A stretch of DNA of 64,000 nt from 14-2 sp963628035 (GTDB lineage: Bacteria; Bacillota; Clostridia; Lachnospirales; Lachnospiraceae), in assembly GCA_963628035.1 (NCBI GenBank), contig CAVGED010000041.1:58936-122935 (forward strand), given 5' to 3'. The translations under genes were made by a program, and so were the position numbers. How positions within the stretch are numbered: position 1 is the first letter of the stretch; each line of letters opens with the position of its first letter. The notes under the pieces were generated by a model. That model saw nothing but the letters and a program-made list of their open reading frames with translations. It searched no databases and was not told the DNA's origin. Of this stretch, positions 61,029 to 64,000 are shown piece by piece.

Positions 61029-62048
61029 CTAAAATTGCCGTAAAAAACGTTCATCATTCTCGTACAACAGACGCATATCGTCGATCTCGTATTTCAGGAG
61101 GGCGATACGCTCCAGGCCGACGCCGAAGGCGAACCCGGAATACTCCTCCGGATCGATGCCGCTCATCTTAAGAACTCTTGGGTGGACCATGCCGCAGCCC
61201 AGGATCTCAATCCAGCCGGAGCCCTTACAGAACCGGCATCCCTTACCGCCGCATTTGAAGCAGGTCACATCCACCTCAGCGCTTGGCTCCGTAAACGGGA
61301 AGTGATGGGGGCGGAACTTCACCTTGGTCTCCTCACCGAACAGCTGACGGGCAAATTCTGCCAGGGTTCCCTTGAGATCTGCGAAGGTGATATTCTTGTC
61401 GATCACCAAACCTTCGATCTGATGGAAGGAGGGGGAATGGGTGGCATCCACCTCATCGGAACGGAACACACGTCCCGGAGCGATCATGCGGATGGGAAGC
61501 TTGCCTTGCTCCATCATACGCACCTGCACCGGTGAGGTCTGGGTGCGGAGTACGATCTTATCATTTATATAGAAGGTATCCTGTTCATCCTTAGCCGGAT
61601 GATTCGCCGGGATATTTAAAGCCTCGAAGTTATAGTAATCGTACTCAACTTCCGGTCCTTCCACTACTTCGTAGCCCATGCCAACGAAGATATTCTCTAC
61701 CTCCTCTAAGGCAATGGTATTGGGGTGACGATGTCCGACACGGTTCTTCTTAGCTGGAAGTGTCACGTCAATGACCTCCTTCTCCAACTTCAGTTCCCGT
61801 TCAGCAGCCTCCATCTTGGCCTTCGTCTCTTCGATGAGCCGTTCAATACTCTCTCTGGTCTCGTTGACCATCTGGCCGAAGGCGGGCCGTTCCTCCGGAA
61901 GCACATCCTTCATGCTCTTTAATACAGCTGTCAGCTCTCCCTTCTTTCCAAGGAAGGCCACTCTCACATCGTTCAGCTTCGCCAGGCCGTCGGAGCTTTC
62001 AATCTCTCGCATGGCCTTTGCCTTGATCTGCTCTAATTTTTCTCTCAT
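61029..62048 (-). CDS. pheS: Phenylalanine-tRNA ligase alpha subunit
   Basis: The ATG at 62048 follows AAAGGAGAG, giving 339 residues; a longer frame to 62228 would run through the T-box and is not coding. The N-terminal coiled coil (MREKLEQIKAKAMREIESSDG) precedes the class II core, with GMGYEVVEGPEVEYDYYNFEALN, RTQTSPVQVR and FGVGLERIALLKYEIDDMR. It charges tRNA-Phe together with PheT. Transcription depends on the T-box leader. Confidence 0.98.
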   Translation of the reverse strand: MREKLEQIKAKAMREIESSDGLAKLNDVRVAFLGKKGELTAVLKSMKDVLPEERPAFGQMVNETRESIERLIEETKAKMEAAERELKLEKEVIDVTLPAKKNRVGHRHPNTIALEEVENIFVGMGYEVVEGPEVEYDYYNFEALNIPANHPAKDEQDTFYINDKIVLRTQTSPVQVRMMEQGKLPIRMIAPGRVFRSDEVDATHSPSFHQIEGLVIDKNITFADLKGTLAEFARQLFGEETKVKFRPHHFPFTEPSAEVDVTCFKCGGKGCRFCKGSGWIEILGCGMVHPRVLKMSGIDPEEYSGFAFGVGLERIALLKYEIDDMRLLYENDERFLRQF

Positions 62049-62149
62049 AATTCTCTCCTTTTTCTTTTTTGGGGTGAGTACGATATATTTTCCTGCGAAT
62101 AAGCAGCCCACAGATTGCTGTTTGTTGCATTTTCCTCTGCTTATTCGCG

Positions 62150-62186
62150 GAAAAAAAGTCCCTATGTCAAAACTGACATAGGGACG
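62150..62186 (-). terminator. Regulated terminator of the pheS T-box
   Basis: Twelve-base arms (62158-62169 and 62174-62185) with a four-base loop are followed on the minus strand by TTTTTTTCCG. Formation competes with the antiterminator containing the GGTGGTACCGCG bulge. Confidence 0.9.
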
Positions 62187-62470
62187 AAATATCCGCGGTA
62201 CCACCCTGATTCCCGGTTCTCCGGGCACTCTTGCTGCGTAACGTGCAGTATACGTCGCTTCCTACTTCTGTATCGGATCATAATGGATCACCCTGATTCG
62301 AAGGGCAAAAGGTATTATATCCTCTCATTCGATTCCGGTATAGTTTCAAAAACGCGGCTCCAGTGTGAAATTCGATCCCAACCTTTCCCGAGAAGACTTC
62401 CAGCCGATGATCTTCTCTCTCTGCGGGGTGTGACAGGGCTCTACTGTGCACCTTCCTTGCCTTTGCTCTT
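62150..62470 (-). promoter_or_regulatory. T-box riboswitch leader of pheS-pheT
   Basis: The minus strand carries the conserved AGGGTGGTACCGCG (complement at 62194-62207). A terminator stem follows (62158-62169 with 62174-62185, sequence GTCCCTATGTCA and complement) with a TTTTTTT run. In the stem I region a TTC codon (complement at 62367-62369) followed by A is a candidate specifier for phenylalanine. Uncharged tRNA-Phe would bind the leader and stop termination. This fills the 438-base gap upstream of pheS. Confidence 0.93.
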
Positions 62471-62483
62471 TCCTATGGCAATC

Positions 62484-62512
62484 ATTCTAACATGAAGAGG
62501 AAGAAAAAGCAA
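62484..62512 (-). promoter_or_regulatory. Promoter of the pheS T-box transcript
   Basis: On the minus strand TTGCTT (62507-62512) and TAGAAT (62484-62489) are 17 bases apart. The promoter overlaps the last codons of the HipA-like gene. Confidence 0.68.
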
Positions 62513-63449
62513 GGATTTTTTCTGCCACAGGAGCTATCCCCTTTTCCAGCATTATCTCAAACATCTTTTTGTAATACTCCTTCTGCACTGCGGTGATAAC
62601 TTCTATTCCATAGGCAGACGTTGGAATCTCATCTATGATTTTCCGTACCTTATCCATATCCAGCCGCTCATGAAAACGTAAAACTGCAGCAGAACAGTCC
62701 GGATTCTCCATTCTTTTCATATATTCAAATGGATGCAGATGTTTTCCTTCTTTGTCTGTAAAAAAAGATGTTCCGGTTCCGATTGCATCCTGCTCTATAT
62801 CAGACTCGCTTTCTAAACGACGCTCGGCTACAGAGGGATTTCGCTTATTGAAAAGCGCATTTCCATTATCGTATACCGGTGCAAGGGAGGCGGTTCCGTC
62901 TCCATTTATAAATACTCCCCAATTCCCGTTATTTCTGTCATTATTGCGAATGAATGCATCCACAACAAACATATCCCAGAACCGTTCTTTTATTCCGGGT
63001 GTATCCTGAAGAATATCGGATACTTCTATTACAGTAAGCACATCTTCCAGAGCCTCACCTTTTCCATGCGAGGAACTTCCTGTGAAATTTGCTTCACTTT
63101 CAGGAATAGCATTCTTGAGTTTTCCAAATTCTATCATTGCGCGGTAAGGATCAAAGTCCCGACAGGCAACTACAATCTTTCCGTCTCTATATCCAAGCAT
63201 GGTTTCATGCACAGGTATCCCAAGAGATTCATATATCTTAGAGCCGATATATTCACTGATCGGACTTGTTGTGTAGGAAGGAACATGATGATTTGGCTTT
63301 TCTCTTCCTGCAAATCCTTTTGTATTCTCTGGGAATTTTACCATCCACCGTGCTCCATCAATAATAATTCCATATTTCGAACCTGACATACCGCCGTATA
63401 ATCCGAAACGATCCTTTTTATACATATTTAAATCGCGAATCTCTATCAT
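62487..63449 (-). CDS. HipA-like (CtkA-type) protein kinase
   Basis: The ATG at 63449 has GAGAAGG upstream, giving 320 residues. It has the HipA C-terminal kinase fold: IIIDGARWMVKFPENT near the start (ATP-binding lysine), FIRNNDRNNGNWGVF (catalytic Asp and metal-binding Asn) and LAPVYDNGNALFNKR, the counterpart of the DFG-like block. It lacks the N-terminal HipA subdomain and is nearer to CtkA-type short kinases. No HipB-like gene is seen next to it. It may phosphorylate a protein or tRNA synthetase, but the target is unknown. It lies between a truncated gene and pheS. Confidence 0.82.
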   Translation of the reverse strand: MIEIRDLNMYKKDRFGLYGGMSGSKYGIIIDGARWMVKFPENTKGFAGREKPNHHVPSYTTSPISEYIGSKIYESLGIPVHETMLGYRDGKIVVACRDFDPYRAMIEFGKLKNAIPESEANFTGSSSHGKGEALEDVLTVIEVSDILQDTPGIKERFWDMFVVDAFIRNNDRNNGNWGVFINGDGTASLAPVYDNGNALFNKRNPSVAERRLESESDIEQDAIGTGTSFFTDKEGKHLHPFEYMKRMENPDCSAAVLRFHERLDMDKVRKIIDEIPTSAYGIEVITAVQKEYYKKMFEIMLEKGIAPVAEKILAFSSSSC

Positions 63450-63467
63450 ACCGTCACACCTTCTCAA

Positions 63468-64000
63468 TCATTTGTATTTCAGAATCGAGGCCGTCTCGTT
63501 GTGAATCGCGGACATTCCCTCCGCCACCACAGTTCCATCCAGCGCCCAGGTGCTTTTCAACAGCTCTTCGGAACTGTTTAATGCTTCGGTAAGATCGACC
63601 CAGCCGGAACCGTCTACTGCGTTTAAAAACTCCTCTGCTATCTCATGATTCGGAATGAAAACCTCCTCTGATTTCTCATCATAGGCTAAATAGCCCAAAT
63701 GAACCAAAAGTGTAAGCACATCATCCTTCATTTCAAATGTAGTCATATCATTCTGGAATTTACGGGTGTCAATCTTACCGCGTCCGCCACCAAGCATTTC
63801 AATAATGGCTTCCTTAAGGCCATCAAAATTCATATCAATATAAACCTTTAACGCTTCGTGGGTTTCAGTCTGTATCCAGTAACTTTGGAAATTCTTCCAA
63901 GTCAATGCATCTACTACAGATTTGGGATTATAGATATGAAGACCACTCAGACGATAGCCATCGTACCACTTCTCCATCTCATGATAATCCATGCCATACT
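63468..64000 (-). pseudogene. Truncated AAA-ATPase-like / PD-(D/E)XK family protein (partial)
   Basis: The frame runs in from beyond the window and stops at 63468. At least 177 residues are visible, including YGMDYHEMEKWYDGYRLSG and HIYNPKSVVDALTWKNFQSYW. These match the middle of the family with an AAA-ATPase-like domain (PF09820) and a PD-(D/E)XK nuclease-like end. The stop comes right after SILKYK, just before the nuclease part would begin. Family members usually continue SILKYNDEN; here the same bases look shifted and the rest is absent. I infer a C-terminal truncation, with a HipA-like gene now following. Confidence 0.65.

Noticed and set aside
62049..62228. Upstream in-frame extension of pheS
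   Set aside because: The extension would translate the T-box terminator; the ATG at 62048 has a strong ribosome-binding site and gives the normal PheS start.

Overview
The window reads as chromosomal DNA of an anaerobic low-to-mid GC Firmicute of the class Clostridia, most likely family Lachnospiraceae. Pointers are an IspH protein fused to ribosomal S1 domains, a T-box leader on pheS, CodY next to topA/dprA, a Na+-pumping biotin decarboxylase cluster, class B sortase and SipW-type secretion, and AGGAGG ribosome-binding sites almost everywhere. I cannot fix genus or species. Nearly every gene is on the minus strand; the one clear exception is dacF at 37302-38471. I saw no tRNA, rRNA, CRISPR array, transposase or integrase.

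Region 1 (1-21624) is a 21-kb glycan-utilisation locus read right to left. It runs: AraC-type regulator, small membrane-anchored acidic protein, secreted GH123-like protein, secreted repeat protein, a 49-residue peptide, two sugar ABC permeases, a solute-binding lipoprotein, a cytoplasmic GH123-like protein, a lipoprotein GH123-like protein, a carbohydrate-binding-like lipoprotein, a 1499-residue membrane-anchored repeat protein, a GH1 beta-glycosidase and a Gfo/Idh/MocA oxidoreductase cut by the window edge. The layout suggests capture at the surface by repeated binding modules, cleavage outside and inside by three GH123-family paralogues, ABC import, and cytoplasmic completion by GH1 and the oxidoreductase. 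The substrate is not known.

Region 2 (21800-43983) is mostly housekeeping. ispH-rpsA and cmk end at two tandem terminators. Next come a BaiN-like flavoprotein and an RpiR regulator. A five-gene operon then encodes both carboxyltransferase types, a biotin carrier and the beta and gamma subunits of a Na+ pump. After that come DD-carboxypeptidase, SDR, scpAB, a phosphoesterase, a second DD-carboxypeptidase, cardiolipin synthase, a cytosolic subtilase, pnp and rpsO. A 251-bp structured element with 19-bp terminal inverted repeats lies between scpB and the SDR gene.

Region 3 (44046-51862) holds a RelB-like antitoxin with an unknown 95-residue partner. It is followed by a surface-protein cluster: BspA-like leucine-rich repeat protein, three TasA/camelysin-like or sortable proteins, a SipW-type signal peptidase and a class B sortase, adjoining codY.

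Region 4 (51940-64000) contains topA, dprA and comM; queH, queA, pheT and pheS behind a T-box leader; a HipA-like kinase; and the truncated end of an AAA-ATPase-like gene. A palindrome with AACAGTTCAGCC arms overlaps the 3' ends of both the BaiN-like gene and queH, suggesting a dispersed repeat that alters C-termini.
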